Shown here: in pieces, positions 52,176 to 60,940 of the stretch
Numbering within the stretch: the stretch's first letter is position 1
Layout of the letters: every line of letters starts with the position of its first letter
Assembly (NCBI GenBank): GCA_050305515.1
Contig: JBNLFL010000006.1
Location: forward strand, 1 to 64,000
Direction: 5' to 3'
DNA length: 64,000 bases
Source: JAFGUB01 sp050305515
GTDB lineage: Bacteria; Campylobacterota; Campylobacteria; Campylobacterales; Sulfurimonadaceae
Program-made: the position numbers and the translations under genes
The notes under the pieces: model-generated
What the model was told of the DNA's origin: nothing
What the model saw: only the letters and a program-made list of their open reading frames with translations
The model's database searches: none

Positions 52176-53528
52176 TTGGAGTTCGGCGCCCTCTCCCTGC
52201 TTCCTCCGTTTCTGGCTATTGTAATTGCACTGATGACGCGGCATGTTTTTGCCGCGCTTTTGGGCGGTATTGTTGTCGGTGAGATTATTGTCGCGCATTT
52301 CGATGGTGGGGCAGCACTCTTTTCACTTTTCGAACGCGCAACGAAGCTGTTGGGCGAAGCATGGATACTCAAAACACTGGCCTTTGCGCTTCTTGTCGGT
52401 TCGGTGATGGCACTGCTGCGTGCATCGGGAGGCATCGGTGCACTCGTCAACGCGCTAAGCGACAAACGCCAGCTTGTACGCTCGGGAAAGAGAGCCTTGC
52501 TTCTGACCTATATGGTGGGTGTCGTGATCTTTATCGAATCGTCCATTACCTCATTGATCGCGGGTGCCGTGGGAAGACCGTTATGCGACCGTTACGGCGT
52601 GAGCCGCGCCAAACTTGCTTTTGTCTGTGACTCGACGTCGGCACCCATCTGTTCCCTGATTGTACTCAACGGGTGGGGAGCGCTTATTCTGGGACTTATC
52701 GTATCGCAAATGGGGAGTGCTTCATCGGTGACGATGCTGCTGCATGCCGTCATGTACAACTTTTACGCCATGGCGGCACTGCTGGTGACGCTGGCCGTGA
52801 TTGTATTCGATCTGGATACGCCTGCGATGCGCCATGCCAGAGTCATGCACGAAGCGGTAAGCGCGGAGGCCGGCGGGAGGCTGCGCGATCTGCTCATTCC
52901 CGTCGGTGTCATGATGGCTACCGTATTTGCAACGTTGTGGATTACGGGCGATGGCAATCTGATGCAGGGCAGCGGTTCAAGCGCGATCTTTTATGCGATG
53001 GTGGTGACGCTGCTCGAGATGGCCTGGCAATATCGTCATCGGTTGCGTCGGAATGTATGGATTAAAGAGGCATTTCTCGGTGCGCGTTCGATGGGAGGCA
53101 TTACACTCATTCTGTTTCTGGCATTTCTCATCGGCGATATCACCAAGAGCTTGCAAACGGGACTCTATGTGGCATCGTTCGCTTCCGAGATGATGCATCC
53201 TTCCTTGCTGGCGGCCACGCTCTTTGTTCTCAGCGCCATCATGGCTTTTGCAACGGGGACGAGCTGGGGAACATTTAGCATCATGATTCCCATTGCCATT
53301 CCGATGGGCTTATCCATGCAGAGCGATGTGGCGCTTCTCATCGGAGCTGTGATCTCGGGCGGTGTGTTCGGCGACCACTGCTCTCCCATTTCCGATACGA
53401 CGATCATTTCATCGATGGCTGCGGGATGCGATCATATCGAACATGTGCGGACGCAGCTGCCTTATGCCCTCGTTTCTGCCGTAATCGCCATGGGGGCGTT
53501 TCTTATTTTCGGGATGCTTGAAGGATAA
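52176..53528 (+). CDS. NhaC-family Na+/H+ antiporter
   Basis: A 450-residue polytopic membrane protein with about eleven helices. Similar to NhaC-type antiporters: LPPFLAIVIALMTRHVFAAL near the N-terminus, ATGTSWGTFSIMIPIAIPMG near residue 370 and SGGVFGDHCSPISDTTIISS near 392 are family signatures. It would exchange Na+ (or another cation/organic acid) for H+. Start TTG at 52176 has a poor Shine-Dalgarno (AAGAA), so a different start is possible. The 3' end overlaps the minus-strand WGR-like gene by 26 bp. Confidence 0.87.
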   Translation: MEFGALSLLPPFLAIVIALMTRHVFAALLGGIVVGEIIVAHFDGGAALFSLFERATKLLGEAWILKTLAFALLVGSVMALLRASGGIGALVNALSDKRQLVRSGKRALLLTYMVGVVIFIESSITSLIAGAVGRPLCDRYGVSRAKLAFVCDSTSAPICSLIVLNGWGALILGLIVSQMGSASSVTMLLHAVMYNFYAMAALLVTLAVIVFDLDTPAMRHARVMHEAVSAEAGGRLRDLLIPVGVMMATVFATLWITGDGNLMQGSGSSAIFYAMVVTLLEMAWQYRHRLRRNVWIKEAFLGARSMGGITLILFLAFLIGDITKSLQTGLYVASFASEMMHPSLLAATLFVLSAIMAFATGTSWGTFSIMIPIAIPMGLSMQSDVALLIGAVISGGVFGDHCSPISDTTIISSMAAGCDHIEHVRTQLPYALVSAVIAMGAFLIFGMLEG

Positions 53529-53727
53529 AGCCGCGCTCTTTCTGGCTGGCGATGATGTGCAGCGATTTGAGAAGCGCCTCTTTTTTTGTCTCAAAATACT
53601 CTTTGGTCGCCTTGGCGGAACAGCCACGACCACAGTGGTGCACAACCATAAACTCGTCAAAGAGCGTCGGATAGAGGGCCACAGAGTAGTAGCTGCAGGA
53701 ACGTTCGGTTTTTCGAATCAGGATCAT
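53503..53727 (-). CDS. Small WGR-like domain protein
   Basis: A 74-residue protein with a pattern reminiscent of the WGR domain: the strand SCSYYSVALYP, the VVHHCGRGCSAKATKEYF segment in place of the WGRIG turn, and the C-terminal K..RGF. Cys and His residues (HHCGRGC) could bind metal. WGR domains bind DNA or nucleic acids near poly(ADP-ribose) polymerases or MolR-like regulators; a short stand-alone form is only a tentative call. The 3' end overlaps the NhaC gene tail-to-tail and it is divergent from the response regulator. Confidence 0.6.
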   Translation of the reverse strand: MILIRKTERSCSYYSVALYPTLFDEFMVVHHCGRGCSAKATKEYFETKKEALLKSLHIIASQKERGFILQASRK

Positions 53728-53762
53728 GAAGTTTCACATCTCCGGGGGCTTTGGCGTTATGA

Positions 53763-53768
53763 TACAAT
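53763..53768 (+). promoter_or_regulatory. -10 box (TACAAT) 7 bp before response regulator ATG
   Basis: GATACAATAGTTACC-ATG, no Shine-Dalgarno. Nearly identical to the sequence before recD2. Candidate leaderless start. Confidence 0.5.
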
Positions 53769-53775
53769 AGTTACC

Positions 53776-54444
53776 ATGAAAAAAGCAAAAATTATGCTGC
53801 TCGAAGACGATGCCGATCTGAGTGCCACGCTTTGCGAATATCTTGAAGATTCGGGATACGAAGTAGAACCTCTTTACGATTTTGAAAGCGCTCAGGCACG
53901 GCTTTTCGAAACCCGGTACGATCTGCTGCTGCTTGATGTCAACATTCCCGGAGGCGACGGATTTTCGCTCTTGCGCGGTGCGCGGGGCGATGCGCTGCAG
54001 ACGCCTGCCATTTTTATGACGACACGCGGCGCGATGGAAGATCTTGAACGCGGCTATGACAGTGGCGGCGATGATTATCTGAGAAAGCCTTTTGCTCTCA
54101 AAGAGTTGCGCCTGCGTGTCGAAAGTATGCTCAAGCGCAATTATTTTCATGCTTCCTCGGAACAGATCGAACTGGGCGGGGAGATTCGTTACGACACAGA
54201 GCGAAACGCTTTACATGTAAAGGGCGATGTGGTAACGCTTAGTGATAAAGAGGCCCGATTGCTCAAGCTTCTGGTACAGCAGCGCGGCAGCATGCTGAGT
54301 CACGAAGTCATTATGGAACATCTGTACGATTTCGAAGAGACACCCAGCGACAGCGCCCTGCGTACCTACATTAAAAACCTGAGAAAGATTTTGGGAAAGG
54401 ATGCCATTGTCTCCTACAAACGACTCGGTTATCAGCTTCGCTGA
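53776..54444 (+). CDS. OmpR-family response regulator
   Basis: A 222-residue DNA-binding response regulator. The receiver domain (1-115) has the acidic pocket LLEDDADL, phospho-acceptor Asp in LLLLDVNIPGGDG, Thr in IFMTTRGA, and Lys in YLRKPFALKEL. The winged-helix domain (about 130-222) has LSDKEARLLKLLVQQRGSML and SALRTYIKNLRKILG. The start at 53776 is the only one consistent with the receiver; the frame is open further upstream. The sensor kinase overlaps its end by 44 bp. A palindrome copy encodes Leu-His-Val in the linker. Confidence 0.94.
   Translation: MKKAKIMLLEDDADLSATLCEYLEDSGYEVEPLYDFESAQARLFETRYDLLLLDVNIPGGDGFSLLRGARGDALQTPAIFMTTRGAMEDLERGYDSGGDDYLRKPFALKELRLRVESMLKRNYFHASSEQIELGGEIRYDTERNALHVKGDVVTLSDKEARLLKLLVQQRGSMLSHEVIMEHLYDFEETPSDSALRTYIKNLRKILGKDAIVSYKRLGYQLR
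54211..54220. repeat. TTACATGTAA palindrome inside response regulator
   Basis: Coding copy read as Leu-His-Val in the interdomain linker. Confidence 0.95.
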
Positions 54445-55591
54445 GGGACGGACATTTCGGGCGTTCATTGCGCTTTATGCTTTGATGAGCATTGCCATTT
54501 TGGCACTGATGGGTTCGATCTATTATGATGCAAAAAAAGAGCAGATGCTCAGCTCGCACCGTCTGGCGATGCAACTTGAGAGCGAACGCTACATTCCGAT
54601 GCTTCGGGGGTGGCTCTCCCAGGATGTCGGAAACAGTGTGCCTTTTCCGATTGATCTGGCCTACAATACCGCATTTTATGATGCGCTCGGTATGGAAGTG
54701 GCGAGCTACCTGCAAAAAAAGTTTTTCAATCCGAAACAGGTGATCGAGCTGCGTGAGGGCTACATCCATTTTTACATTGCGCTGGCATCGTATGGTATCG
54801 GGGATTTTTATCTGACATTTGAAACCGAAGATGATGGCTTGTGGCAGCAGGACGCATGGAAAACGATGCTGCTTTACGGTACGCTGATGCTTGTGCTGCT
54901 GGGTGTAGTGGGATATTACCTTGGGCGACTTATTTTTGCTCCAATGCGCGAAGCAATAACCCTTCTGGATGATTTTATCAAAGACACGACGCATGAACTG
55001 AACACGCCGCTGCAGGTCATTTTGGGGAATGTGGAGATGATCGACGCCGCATCACTGCCCGGTTCGCTTCCCAAGAAATTTGAGCGTATCACCATTGCCG
55101 CCGAGACGATTGCAGCACTCTATGACGATTTGACCTATCTGATGCTCAATCATGCCCCTGCGCAGGTACGCGAAGCGGTCAATGTCGAAGCGCTGCTGCG
55201 CGAACGTCTTGATTATTTCCGCTATCGATGCGATCAGAAACAGTTACATGTAAGCTTTGATAGTGCGGCATCGGTGCGTGTCACGACCGATCGCAATAAA
55301 CTCCGGCGGCTGGTTGACAACCTGCTCTCCAATGCCATCAAGTACAATCATGTCGGCGGAAGCATTCGCGTTATGCTTGATGCCGCATGCCTCAAAGTCA
55401 TTGACAGCGGCGAGGGGATCGATCCGAAAAAGATGCATCAGGTGTTCAAGCGCTACGTACGCGCGAGTAGCAACGCGGGAGGATTCGGGATTGGTTTGCA
55501 TATTGTCTCAAAGATTGTAGGAGAGGAAGGGTGGCGGCTTACGCTTGAGAGCACTCCCGGATCCGGGAGCACCCTCAGCGTGTTCTGGTGA
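54401..55591 (+). CDS. Sensor histidine kinase
   Basis: A 396-residue membrane kinase. Two membrane helices (about 20-42 and 155-175) flank a periplasmic sensor region of about 110 residues. The H box is TTHELNTPLQVIL (phosphorylated His), the N box NLLSNAIKYN, G1 DSGEGID and G2 GGFGIGLHI. It pairs with the overlapping upstream response regulator. The ATG at 54401 has little room for a Shine-Dalgarno, so start is tentative, but translation is likely coupled. The signal is unknown; the periplasmic part shows no recognisable domain. A palindrome copy encodes Leu-His-Val in the catalytic domain. Confidence 0.92.
   Translation: MPLSPTNDSVISFAEGRTFRAFIALYALMSIAILALMGSIYYDAKKEQMLSSHRLAMQLESERYIPMLRGWLSQDVGNSVPFPIDLAYNTAFYDALGMEVASYLQKKFFNPKQVIELREGYIHFYIALASYGIGDFYLTFETEDDGLWQQDAWKTMLLYGTLMLVLLGVVGYYLGRLIFAPMREAITLLDDFIKDTTHELNTPLQVILGNVEMIDAASLPGSLPKKFERITIAAETIAALYDDLTYLMLNHAPAQVREAVNVEALLRERLDYFRYRCDQKQLHVSFDSAASVRVTTDRNKLRRLVDNLLSNAIKYNHVGGSIRVMLDAACLKVIDSGEGIDPKKMHQVFKRYVRASSNAGGFGIGLHIVSKIVGEEGWRLTLESTPGSGSTLSVFW
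55244..55253. repeat. TTACATGTAA palindrome inside histidine kinase
   Basis: Coding copy read as Leu-His-Val. Confidence 0.95.
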
Positions 55592-55882
55592 TTATTTTTT
55601 GCCGATAAAGGAAGCGATCGCTTCGATATCTGCTTCTTGCAGCGTAGCGACCTGACCTTTCATCAGGGCTTTCATGGCACCGCCGTAGCTGCCGTCTTGA
55701 TATCCCCTGAGCGCGGTAACGATTTCTTGAGGGGGCAGGGTATTGATAATGCGGCTTTTTCCGAGTGCCGCTTTTTCTCCGTTGGCCCCGTGACAGGCGG
55801 CACATTTTTTAAAGAGTGCCGCGCCATCGCTGGCACTCAGCAAGACGGTAAGTCCCAGAATTAGAAGTAGCGTTTTCATCAT
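55592..55882 (-). CDS. Class I cytochrome c (c553-like)
   Basis: A 96-residue periplasmic monoheme cytochrome. Signal peptide MKTLLLILGLTVLLSAS, then CAACHG as the single heme site near residue 31 and a Met ligand in the C-terminal ALMKGQVATL region. Sequence resembles small c553-type carriers that pass electrons to cytochrome cbb3 oxidase or other reductases. It lies 15 bp downstream of another monoheme cytochrome on the same strand; both are likely co-transcribed. Confidence 0.9.
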   Translation of the reverse strand: MMKTLLLILGLTVLLSASDGAALFKKCAACHGANGEKAALGKSRIINTLPPQEIVTALRGYQDGSYGGAMKALMKGQVATLQEADIEAIASFIGKK

Positions 55883-55897
55883 AAATCCTTTGTTGTG

Positions 55898-56227
55898 TTA
55901 TCCGCAGCTTGGGACATTGCCCGAATCTGCTGCATATTCATAGAGAAAATCTTTCAGATCGGAGGAAAGTTTTTTGAATTTTTCCCCGGCGAAAAATTTT
56001 TCCGACTTGTCACCCTTATGGGCCTCAATAAGAAGTGCCGCGTTGTCGTCAAAAAGCTCTTCCCACGCATCCTGCGTCTTCATCGCGGCACCTTTGGTAC
56101 CGTTGCCGTGACATTTTTTACAGCTCTTGAGATAGGCCTTCTGCCCCTTGTTAATGTCGGCCTGTGCGGCCGGAGCCGCAATCAGAGCACTGAGGAGTGC
56201 AGCCCATAAAATAGTTTTTCGTGTCAT
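55898..56227 (-). CDS. Small exported c-type cytochrome
   Basis: A 109-residue protein with signal peptide (WAALLSALIAAPAAQA) and one heme motif, CKKCHG, near residue 37. The rest is helical and Lys-rich (AHKGDKSEKFFAGEKFKKLS). First gene of a two-cytochrome unit on the minus strand, divergent from pckA. Electron-transfer role in the periplasm; exact partner unknown. Confidence 0.88.
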   Translation of the reverse strand: MTRKTILWAALLSALIAAPAAQADINKGQKAYLKSCKKCHGNGTKGAAMKTQDAWEELFDDNAALLIEAHKGDKSEKFFAGEKFKKLSSDLKDFLYEYAADSGNVPSCG

Positions 56228-56391
56228 CGTAAACTCCTTGTTTTGATAGTCTCATGGTAGGGCATGATTGTGGAGTGATTGTGAAACGAATGCATGGATG
56301 TCGTGTTACCTTTAAGCGGTGCAAATTGAATTCCGGTAGCGTTGTAGCGATTGATGGGGAGCTTTTATCTCTAATTTATAGATACAGTTGT

Positions 56392-56397
56392 TATAAT
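56392..56397 (+). promoter_or_regulatory. -10 box (TATAAT) of pckA
   Basis: Consensus TATAAT 57 bp before the pckA ATG, in a 227-bp intergenic region divergent from the cytochromes. No strong Shine-Dalgarno is seen before pckA. Confidence 0.45.
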
Positions 56398-56454
56398 TTT
56401 GTTATCAGAAAACAGGGTGCAATGCACTCTGTCAATCTCACACAAAGACCATGA

Positions 56455-58041
56455 ATGAACCAGCCAAACTTAGAAGAAATCGGGATAAAGAACACGGGAA
56501 AGATTTTTCACAATCTTGACTATGAAGAACTCATTGCCCACGAGTTGAAAAACGGTGAGTGCCAGCTGGCGGAGAGTGGTGCCACAATGGTGGATACCGG
56601 TATTTTTACCGGTCGCAGCCCCAAAGACAAATATTTTGTCAATCAGGATCCATCGAACCGCTACATTGCATGGGGTGATGTCAATCACAAGGTTTCGAAA
56701 GAGATTTTTGAAGAATTGCTGGCAGTGGGCCGTGAACAACTCAGCAACAAAGACCTCTATGTGACAGACGTCTACTGCGGATCGTCACAGACCAGTCGCC
56801 GTTCCATCCGTTTTGTTACAGAACTGGCGTGGCAGTCTCATTTTGTCACCAATATGTTCATTCGCCCTTCCATGGAACAGCTGCAGGGGTTCAAACCGGA
56901 GTTTACGGTTTTGAATGCCTGTAAAGCCGTCAATGACAAATGGAAGGAACATGGGCTTCATTCTGAAGTTTTCGTCATTTTTGATGTGGAAGCTAATCTG
57001 GCTGTTATCGGCGGGACCTATTATGGCGGCGAGATGAAAAAAGGGATCTTCTCCATGATGAACTACTGGCTGCCGCTGGAGAACAAACTGCCGATGCACT
57101 GTTCGGCCAATGTCGGTCATGACGGGGATGTCTGCCTTTTCTTCGGTCTGAGCGGTACGGGAAAAACCACCCTTTCGACTGATCCGCATCGCCGTCTGAT
57201 CGGTGATGACGAACATGGTTGGGACGACGATGGCGTTTTCAACTTTGAAGGCGGGTGTTATGCCAAAGTCATCAACCTCAGTGCTGAAAACGAACCGGAG
57301 ATTTTTGGTGCCATCCGTCACGGTGCGCTGCTTGAGAACGTGGTGGCTGATGCCAACGGCGTGGTCGATTACACCGATGGCGCTAAAACGGAAAACACCC
57401 GTGTTTCCTATCCTATTTTCCACATTGACAACCACGAAGAGACACTGCACGGTTCACATCCAAAAAACATCATCTTCCTGACGGCTGATGCGTTTGGTGT
57501 ATTGCCTCCGGTGAGCAAGCTGACCAAAGAGCAGGCAATGTACTACTTCCTCAGCGGCTACACCGCCAAGGTTGCCGGAACCGAGCGTGGCATTACGGAA
57601 CCGACAGCAACGTTCAGTGCCTGTTTCGGCGAAGCATTCCTGCCACTACATCCGACAGTATATGCTAAACTTCTGGGAGACAAAATCGATAAGTACGGCG
57701 TTAACGTCTTTTTGGTCAATACCGGATGGACCGGTGGCCCGTACGGCATCGGCAAACGCATGAGCATTAAAGATACCCGTGCCTGCATCAACGCCATACT
57801 TGATGGCAGTATCAATAAAAGCGAATTCCGAACAACGAACACGTTCCGTCTTCAGGTTCCCAATACGCTGGGCGAGATTAATCCGCAGATTCTTTTCCCG
57901 CGCGAGTCGTGGGCGGATGATACGGCGTTCGTGGCAACACGTGACAAACTGGCGCAGATGTTTATCGACAACTTTAAAAAGTATCAGACCGAAGAGAGTG
58001 AATTCGATTTCTCTGCAGCGGGACCGCAGATCGGCGCATAA
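56455..58041 (+). CDS. pckA: Phosphoenolpyruvate carboxykinase (ATP)
   Basis: A 528-residue ATP-type PEPCK that converts oxaloacetate and ATP to PEP, CO2 and ADP. Motifs: TGRSPKDKYFV near residue 52, the kinase-1 P-loop GLSGTGKTTLSTDPHRRL near 236, GDDEHGWDDDGVFNFEGGCY (metal-binding kinase-2 region) and KTENTRVSYPI. In an autotroph or mixotroph it links the TCA cycle (often reductive in this phylum) to sugar synthesis. A strong rho-independent terminator follows, preceded by a TTACATGTAA copy. Confidence 0.97.
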   Translation: MNQPNLEEIGIKNTGKIFHNLDYEELIAHELKNGECQLAESGATMVDTGIFTGRSPKDKYFVNQDPSNRYIAWGDVNHKVSKEIFEELLAVGREQLSNKDLYVTDVYCGSSQTSRRSIRFVTELAWQSHFVTNMFIRPSMEQLQGFKPEFTVLNACKAVNDKWKEHGLHSEVFVIFDVEANLAVIGGTYYGGEMKKGIFSMMNYWLPLENKLPMHCSANVGHDGDVCLFFGLSGTGKTTLSTDPHRRLIGDDEHGWDDDGVFNFEGGCYAKVINLSAENEPEIFGAIRHGALLENVVADANGVVDYTDGAKTENTRVSYPIFHIDNHEETLHGSHPKNIIFLTADAFGVLPPVSKLTKEQAMYYFLSGYTAKVAGTERGITEPTATFSACFGEAFLPLHPTVYAKLLGDKIDKYGVNVFLVNTGWTGGPYGIGKRMSIKDTRACINAILDGSINKSEFRTTNTFRLQVPNTLGEINPQILFPRESWADDTAFVATRDKLAQMFIDNFKKYQTEESEFDFSAAGPQIGA

Positions 58042-58047
58042 GCCGGT

Positions 58048-58057
58048 TTACATGTAA
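58048..58057. repeat. TTACATGTAA palindrome after pckA
   Basis: Perfect intergenic copy between the pckA stop and its terminator. Confidence 0.95.
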
Positions 58058-58066
58058 GAAACGGGG

Positions 58067-58100
58067 GGGGTGTCACCTTTGAGGTGGCACCCCTTTTTTT
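58067..58100 (+). terminator. Rho-independent terminator of pckA
   Basis: GGGGTGTCACC-TTTGA-GGTGGCACCCC with one G-U pair, followed by seven T. It lies 26 bp after the pckA stop and ends at the stop of the convergent DedA-type gene. Confidence 0.9.
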
Positions 58101-58662
58101 ATGCCTTTTTTTTCGTGGCTGCCGAGAGGTACCACCACAAGAGACCAAGAAGGCTTAAAAGAATGATGGGGGCAATGTAGGGGCGCGCTGCTACCACCTC
58201 ATAGGCCGACATGATGACACTGCCCGACATATAGGCTCCGTAACCGACTGCGACCGCCCAGATGGCCGATGCGGCAAAATTCAGCATCGTAAAACGTTTG
58301 AGATCATATTTGGTCAGTCCGATAGCCAGCGGAATCAGCGTTTTGATGCCATAGACATACTTTTGCAAAAAGATGACCCAGTCACCATGTTTTTTCATAA
58401 GAAGATGCGAGAGCGCCAGTTTGCGTCGATGTTTTCTCAGATAGGTCATCATGTCGCCTTTTTGATAGCGGGTCATGTAAAAGAGCAGCATGTCGCCGAG
58501 AAAATTGGCGACAAAGGCGATGGCAATGGAGAGGGTGATATCCATTTTCCCGGCGAAAGAGAGGACACCTGCTGCGAGCAGTCCGACGAAACCGCCGCCG
58601 AGCGAATAGAGAAAGAGCGCAATATAGCCATAGGTTGTCAGCGAACTGAAAATATCTTCCAA
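58099..58662 (-). CDS. DedA-like (VTT domain) membrane protein
   Basis: A 187-residue membrane protein with four or five helices. Similar to the DedA/SNARE-associated group: GFVGLLAAGVLSFAGKMDIT near the N-terminus, FVANFLGDMLLFYMTRYQKG, and the conserved KYVYGIKTLIPLAIGLTKYD near residue 105 that corresponds to the GR.iPg.R motif in true DedA. Start is TTG at 58662, with TAAGGA (partly from a TTACATGTAA copy) upstream. It follows uvrB by 21 bp. Substrate unknown; more distant from the DedA gene at 6.2 kb. Confidence 0.82.
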   Translation of the reverse strand: MEDIFSSLTTYGYIALFLYSLGGGFVGLLAAGVLSFAGKMDITLSIAIAFVANFLGDMLLFYMTRYQKGDMMTYLRKHRRKLALSHLLMKKHGDWVIFLQKYVYGIKTLIPLAIGLTKYDLKRFTMLNFAASAIWAVAVGYGAYMSGSVIMSAYEVVAARPYIAPIILLSLLGLLWWYLSAATKKKA

Positions 58663-58671
58663 ATTATTTCC

Positions 58672-58681
58672 TTACATGTAA
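58672..58681. repeat. TTACATGTAA palindrome between uvrB and DedA-like gene
   Basis: Perfect copy; on the minus strand it reads into GGAA, so TAAGGA forms the Shine-Dalgarno of the DedA-like gene. Confidence 0.95.
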
Positions 58682-58683
58682 TG

Positions 58684-60660
58684 TTAGAGTTGTTTGATCT
58701 TCATGATCTCGTCACGCAGGCGTGCGGCCTCTTCAAACTCGAGCGCTTTGGCCGCCTCTTTCATTTTACGGGTGAGTTCGTCCACAAGTTTTTTGCGTTC
58801 CGCTTTGGGAAGCTTGTCGAGTTTTTTGCGTTTGGAGTAGAGGGCTCCGGCATCTTCGGTTTTGAGGTTTTCATCGAGTTTTCGCGTGGTGGTGCGCGGT
58901 GTGATGTTGTGCTCGATATTGTATGCCTCCTGCCGGGCGCGGCGTGCATTGGTAACATCGATGGCCCGCTGCATGGAGCCGGTCATCTTGTTGGCGTAGA
59001 GTATGACGCGGCCATTGGCGTTGCGCGCACCCCGGCCTATGGTCTGAATAAGCGCGGTTTCCGAGCGCAGGAAGCCTTCCTTGTCGGCATCGAGAATGGC
59101 AATGAGGCTTACCTCGGGAAGGTCAAGCCCTTCGCGCAGCAGGTTGATGCCGATGAGGACGTCAAATTCACCCAGCCGTAATCCGCGAATGAGCTGGTTG
59201 CGCTCGATAACGTCAATATCCGAGTGCATGTACTGCACTTTAATGCCGAGATCTGCCAGGTATTTGGTAAGCGCTTCCGCCATTTTTTTTGTCAGGACGG
59301 TAATGAGAACCCGTTCATTGTTGGCGGTTGTTTTTTTGATTTCGTCGTGAATGTCCTCGACCTGATTGTCGGAGCTTTTAATGGTGATGACCGGATCGAG
59401 CAGTCCCGTGGGACGGATGATCTGTTCGGCTTTGACGGCGGAGAGTTCCAGCTCATACGCTGCGGGTGTCGCCGAGACAAAAAGATAATACGGCGCTTTG
59501 TTGATGAACTCGTCAATACGCAGCGGCCGGTTGTCCAGAGCGCTTGGGAGTCGAAAACCGTATTCGACCAGCACCTCCTTGCGGCTGCGGTCTCCCGCAT
59601 ACATGCCGCGAAACTGCGGCAGGCTGACGTGCGACTCATCGACAATGACCAGATACTCTTTATGATGCAGCTCGAAGTAGTCCAAAAGCGTATAGGGTGC
59701 TTCGCCGGGCTGCTTTCCGGTCAGCAGACGCGAATAGTTTTCAATGCCTTTGCACATGCCGGTCGTCTGAAGCATTTCGAGGTCGAATTCGCAGCGCTGT
59801 TTGAGACGCTGGGCTTCGACAAGCTTGCCTTCTTTGAGCAAAAAATCAAGCCGTTCGTCGAGCTCCTCTTCGATACGTTTGATGGCGACGGCCATCTTCT
59901 CCTGTGTCACGCTGAACTGGCTCGTGGCATAGATGGTTGCTTTTTTCTGCTCTTCGATTTTTTTATTGGTGAGGACTTCGAAACTATAGATGCTCTCGAC
60001 CTCGTCGCCAAAGAACTCGATGCGAATCGCTTCGTCGTCAAGGTAGGGCGGGTAGATATCGATGACGTCGCCACTGACACGGATGTGGCCGCTGTCAAAA
60101 TAGGCGTCGTTGCGCGAATAGCCCATCTCTACCAGTCGTAAAAGCAGTTTCTTCTGGCTGATCTCATCGCCTATTTCGACAATCTGCACCATCTTCTCAT
60201 ACTCTTCGGGATCACCCAACCCGTAGTTGGCCGAGACGGATGCAATAACAATTACGTCGTCATAGCTGAGAAGGTTGGCCGTGGCGGAGAGGCGCAGGCG
60301 TTCAAGCTCTTCATTGATGGCACTGTCTTTTTCAATGAAAAGATCCTGACGCGGTATGTAGGCTTCGGGCTGGTAGTAGTCGTAATAGCTGATAAAGTAT
60401 TCGACGTGATTGTGCGGAAAGAACGACCTGAACTCGCTGTAGAGCTGCGCGGCGAGCGTTTTGTTGTGGGTCATGATGATGGTCGGCAGCTGTACCGCCT
60501 CGATGGTCTTGGCCATCGTATAGGTCTTTCCGCTGCCCGTGACCCCTTCAAGTGCCTGGTAGCGGTTGCCAGCTTTGATGCTTTTGGCGAGCGTACTGAT
60601 GGCTACGGGCTGGTCTCCTGCAGGAGCATATTCGGTCACCGCTTGAAATTGTGCCAACAA
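58684..60660 (-). CDS. uvrB: Excinuclease ABC subunit B
   Basis: A 658-residue DNA damage-recognition helicase of nucleotide excision repair. Walker A is GVTGSGKTYTMAKTIEA near residue 41; the beta-hairpin region has FISYYDYYQPEAYIP near 90; later motifs are VDESHVSLPQ, LREGLDLPEVSLI and TIGRGARNANGRVI. The C-terminal UVR domain (about 620-658; MKEAAKALEFEEAARLRDEI) binds UvrC. Length matches the family. Transcribed with the downstream DedA-like gene. Confidence 0.97.
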   Translation of the reverse strand: MLAQFQAVTEYAPAGDQPVAISTLAKSIKAGNRYQALEGVTGSGKTYTMAKTIEAVQLPTIIMTHNKTLAAQLYSEFRSFFPHNHVEYFISYYDYYQPEAYIPRQDLFIEKDSAINEELERLRLSATANLLSYDDVIVIASVSANYGLGDPEEYEKMVQIVEIGDEISQKKLLLRLVEMGYSRNDAYFDSGHIRVSGDVIDIYPPYLDDEAIRIEFFGDEVESIYSFEVLTNKKIEEQKKATIYATSQFSVTQEKMAVAIKRIEEELDERLDFLLKEGKLVEAQRLKQRCEFDLEMLQTTGMCKGIENYSRLLTGKQPGEAPYTLLDYFELHHKEYLVIVDESHVSLPQFRGMYAGDRSRKEVLVEYGFRLPSALDNRPLRIDEFINKAPYYLFVSATPAAYELELSAVKAEQIIRPTGLLDPVITIKSSDNQVEDIHDEIKKTTANNERVLITVLTKKMAEALTKYLADLGIKVQYMHSDIDVIERNQLIRGLRLGEFDVLIGINLLREGLDLPEVSLIAILDADKEGFLRSETALIQTIGRGARNANGRVILYANKMTGSMQRAIDVTNARRARQEAYNIEHNITPRTTTRKLDENLKTEDAGALYSKRKKLDKLPKAERKKLVDELTRKMKEAAKALEFEEAARLRDEIMKIKQL

Positions 60661-60722
60661 AGAACCTTTGGAAACAAGAATATGCTAGAATTGTAGCCAA
60701 AAGAGATTAAGGAACCCGAATC

Positions 60723-60929
60723 ATGGAAGAACGCTCAGCAATCGATAAATTAAATGAAAAAATGGGGCAGTTTCTAGAGCGTCACCAACAACAGCTCGAA
60801 GAACTTAACCGCCTCCGTGAAGAGAATGCCCTGAAAAACGGTGAAATCGAAAAACTCCGCGAAGAGATCGCCATGAAAGATATTGAGATCGAGGAGATCA
60901 TCTCCAAAATTGAAAGTATTCTCGGCTGA
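60723..60929 (+). CDS. Small coiled-coil protein
   Basis: A 68-residue, almost entirely coiled-coil protein (QQQLEELNRLREENALKNGE followed by heptads). An AAGGAA Shine-Dalgarno lies before the ATG. It is 11 bp upstream of another small gene. The size and coil resemble ZapB-like division proteins, but this is weak. It is divergent from uvrB. Confidence 0.65.
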   Translation: MEERSAIDKLNEKMGQFLERHQQQLEELNRLREENALKNGEIEKLREEIAMKDIEIEEIISKIESILG

Positions 60930-60940
60930 GCCGAAACGCC

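Noticed and set aside
59224..60141. A 305-codon open frame antisense to uvrB
   Set aside because: Mirrors uvrB codons and has no motif or ribosome site; a shadow of the real gene.
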